This document shows, one piece after another, positions 62,318 through 64,000 of a stretch of DNA of 64,000 nt. Source of the DNA: Loktanella sp. PT4BL (GTDB lineage: Bacteria > Pseudomonadota > Alphaproteobacteria > Rhodobacterales > Rhodobacteraceae). Positions within the stretch are counted from its first letter, which is position 1, and every line of letters begins with the position of its first letter. The translations under genes and the position numbers were made by a program. The notes under the pieces are model-generated. The model was not told the DNA's origin. It worked only from the letters and a program-made list of their open reading frames with translations, and ran no database searches. The stretch is from the NCBI RefSeq assembly GCF_003201935.1, contig NZ_QJJL01000001.1:950272-1014271 (forward strand). The letters are read 5' to 3'.

Positions 62318-63645
62318 GTGCCACGATCTTCATTGTCGATGACGATGCCGACCATTTGTCAGCACTGGCTGATCTGGTCGAAACTTCTGGCTATGCGGTG
62401 CAGGCGTTCGCTTCTGCGACCGCAGCGCTTGAGGCGATGGCCGCGCAACCGGATCTTGTGATCAGCGACCTGCGGATGCCGGGCATGGACGGGATCGCCT
62501 TTGTCAAAGCATTGCGGGCACAAGAGCAGGGCGTGCCCGTCGTGCTTTTGACCGGCCACGGCGATGTCGGTCATGCGGTCGAGGCGATGCGCGCGGGCGC
62601 CGAAGACTTTCTCGAGAAGCCTTACGAATCCGCCCATCTTCTTGCGGTCATGCGCCGGACCCTTGAGGCGCAATCTGCCCGCCGTGAGGTAGTGCGGCTG
62701 CAAACGGTGCTGGCGGAACGCGCCGATGTCAGCATCCTGGGGAAATCACGCGCCATGCGGGACTTTCGCAAGCGCATTGCCGCACTGGCCTCTGTCGATC
62801 TTGATGTCGTCATTACCGGTGAGACAGGGACGGGCAAAGAGCTTGCCGCGCGGGCAATCCATGCGGCAAGCACCCGTGCGGACGGCCCCTTTGTTGCACT
62901 CAATTGTGCCGTTCTTCCCGAAGCCATGGCCGAGACGATCCTGTTCGGGCATGGCGAGGGCGTTTTTGCACATGACAGTGCGGGGCGGGCAGGCAAACTG
63001 GAGGCAGCCCATGGCGGCACGCTGATGCTGGATGAGGTCGAGACAATGCCAATGGCCATTCAGGCCAAGCTGCTGCGCGTATTACAGGAACGCAGCTTCG
63101 AGAGGATGGGCGAGACAGATGCGCGGCACCTTGATGTCAGGGTGATTGCCACGACCAAGACCAATCTGCGATTGCTGGATACATTCCGCCCAGATTTCTT
63201 TTTCCGTCTGGCCGGTGCCGAGTTGTCCACGCCAACCCTGCACGAGGCAGGCGAGGATATTCCCCTGATCTTTGCACATTACGCCCAGCTCGCCGCGCGG
63301 CGTTACGGGCGGGCTGACCCGGAGGTCCCTTGGGTGCTGTCACAAAAGCTCAAGCGGCAGGCCTGGAGCGGGAATGTCCGCGAACTGAAAACAAGCGCCG
63401 AGGCTTTTGCGCTGGGGCTTTATGAGGTTGAAGGGGCAGGCACCCCGACCTCCGGCCCCATGACCTTGGCCGATCGTGTCTCGGAGTTCGAAGCCCGCGA
63501 GATAGCGGCGGTGCTGGAAGCACATGCAGGAAACACATTGCGTGCGGCGGAGACACTGGGCCTTCCGCGCCGTACCCTGAACGACAAAATGCGGCGCTAC
63601 GGAATTTCCTCTGATCAAGAACGCAAGTCCGAGGACGGTGGTTAA
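62314..63645 (+). CDS. dctD: DctD-like response regulator lacking the GAFTGA loop
   Basis: The 443-aa protein has a receiver domain (phosphoacceptor Asp52 in VISDLRMPGMDG), an AAA+ domain with Walker A GETGTGKE at 169-176, and a C-terminal Fis HTH (NTLRAAETLGLPRRTL). At the position of the sigma-54-contacting GAFTGA loop it reads GVFAHD (216-221). It overlaps the kinase by 4 bp. It probably regulates the TAXI-TRAP operon, but likely not in the standard sigma-54 manner. Confidence 0.87.
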   Translation: MSATIFIVDDDADHLSALADLVETSGYAVQAFASATAALEAMAAQPDLVISDLRMPGMDGIAFVKALRAQEQGVPVVLLTGHGDVGHAVEAMRAGAEDFLEKPYESAHLLAVMRRTLEAQSARREVVRLQTVLAERADVSILGKSRAMRDFRKRIAALASVDLDVVITGETGTGKELAARAIHAASTRADGPFVALNCAVLPEAMAETILFGHGEGVFAHDSAGRAGKLEAAHGGTLMLDEVETMPMAIQAKLLRVLQERSFERMGETDARHLDVRVIATTKTNLRLLDTFRPDFFFRLAGAELSTPTLHEAGEDIPLIFAHYAQLAARRYGRADPEVPWVLSQKLKRQAWSGNVRELKTSAEAFALGLYEVEGAGTPTSGPMTLADRVSEFEAREIAAVLEAHAGNTLRAAETLGLPRRTLNDKMRRYGISSDQERKSEDGG

Positions 63646-64000
63646 GGTTCTGCATCTTTCTCTGAAAACTCTGCTTGATCGATTCTGGCAAATCGCAAGC
63701 CCGAGCCGGAAGAGACCACCTTTCTACCGTAAGCGGGGAATCAAGATTGTGGAAACAACGCCGGTTTGAGGTGGCATCCTGCGGGTGTCCAAGCTGATTC
63801 CAGCACGCAACACAGGGCCAATGGGCGGGAAACGGCAGATTTTCTCAAAAAAACCGCTCCGATCAGGGCAGTTTTTGATGACAGAACAGATGTTTTCATT
63901 TTTTTGAAAAAAGGGGTTGCGGGTATCTTCGAGTAACCGTAGAACCCCCTTCACCGGCGGCGCAGAGATGCGGCGGCGGGGCGCCAGACGGGCTTACGGG
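63646..64000. other. Intergenic region at the window end
   Basis: No gene is visible. The first 240 bp hold nothing recognisable; the last 90 bp carry a promoter-like sequence (63917-63945) followed by a GC-rich run. The gene it serves begins beyond the window. Confidence 0.5.
63917..63945 (+). promoter_or_regulatory. Strong sigma-70-type promoter with GC-rich discriminator
   Basis: TTGCGG and TAGAAC are separated by exactly 17 bp, preceded by an A/T-rich tract (from 63895), and followed by CCCCCTTCACCGGCGGCGC. This arrangement resembles ribosomal or stable-RNA promoters in Rhodobacterales. Confidence 0.5.

Noticed and set aside
1..64000. CRISPR arrays, insertion sequences, prophage or integrase genes
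   Set aside because: No evenly spaced direct repeats, transposase or integrase motifs were seen on either strand; the AT-rich 16.6-20.3 kb region has no mobile-element gene.

Overview
The window looks like chromosome from a Rhodobacterales (Roseobacter-group) alphaproteobacterium. The support is the C-terminus of the alphaproteobacterial cell-cycle regulator GcrA, a complete lithotrophic sox cluster in Paracoccus/Roseobacter order, a class I 5-aminolevulinate synthase, TRAP transporters, and FnrL- and SqrR-type regulatory motifs. GC is high except around 16.6-20.3 kb. No tRNA, CRISPR, insertion sequence or phage gene was seen. Genus cannot be assigned from the sequence alone.

Layout. 1-7.8 kb: housekeeping genes (gcrA 3' end, Nudix, hrpB, a membrane protein divergent from a Crp-like regulator, rpmB, meaB, a sirtuin, a low-Mr phosphatase, a lipoprotein). 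7.9-14.3 kb: a cyanate locus (sigma-54 PAS regulator, divergent NrtABD-type transporter, cyanase), with two copies of a 14-bp palindrome in the divergent promoter. 14.3-16.6 kb: a secreted clan GH-A hydrolase-like protein. 16.6-20.3 kb: an AT-richer island with a LysR-HTH fusion and a companion protein of unknown function, an orphan hairpin/terminator, an 88-aa gene and a candidate 32-aa membrane peptide. 20.3-25.0 kb: DUF4956, VTC-domain, secreted and poly-aspartate proteins, with a convergent NarL-type two-component system. 25.1-30.5 kb: a low-oxygen-like island (GlsB, lipoprotein, ppsA, pfkB, 119-aa protein) with three FNR-type boxes. 30.6-35.7 kb: membrane/spermidine synthase fusion, AEC permease, AraC regulator, acyl-CoA dehydrogenase.

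35.7-52.3 kb is the sulfur-oxidation region. A persulfide-sensing ArsR repressor (Cys42/Cys108) and a YeeE/YedE transporter are followed by soxS, then soxVWXYZABCDEF, a DUF302 protein, hemA, a second YeeE/YedE protein, and two convergent metallo-beta-lactamase-fold genes (soxG/soxH-like). Four ATTC-N8-GAAT-like sites precede soxS/V, soxX, soxB and the metallohydrolase pair, so the repressor's regulon can be read from the DNA. hemA inside the cluster may supply heme for the many c-type cytochromes.

52.4-63.6 kb is a carboxylate region: malonyl-CoA synthetase, D-tartrate dehydratase, an M20 amidohydrolase, and a TAXI-TRAP system with a DctB/DctD pair. This DctD lacks the GAFTGA loop needed to contact sigma-54. 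The last 90 bases hold a strong sigma-70-like promoter with a GC-rich discriminator, resembling a stable-RNA promoter.
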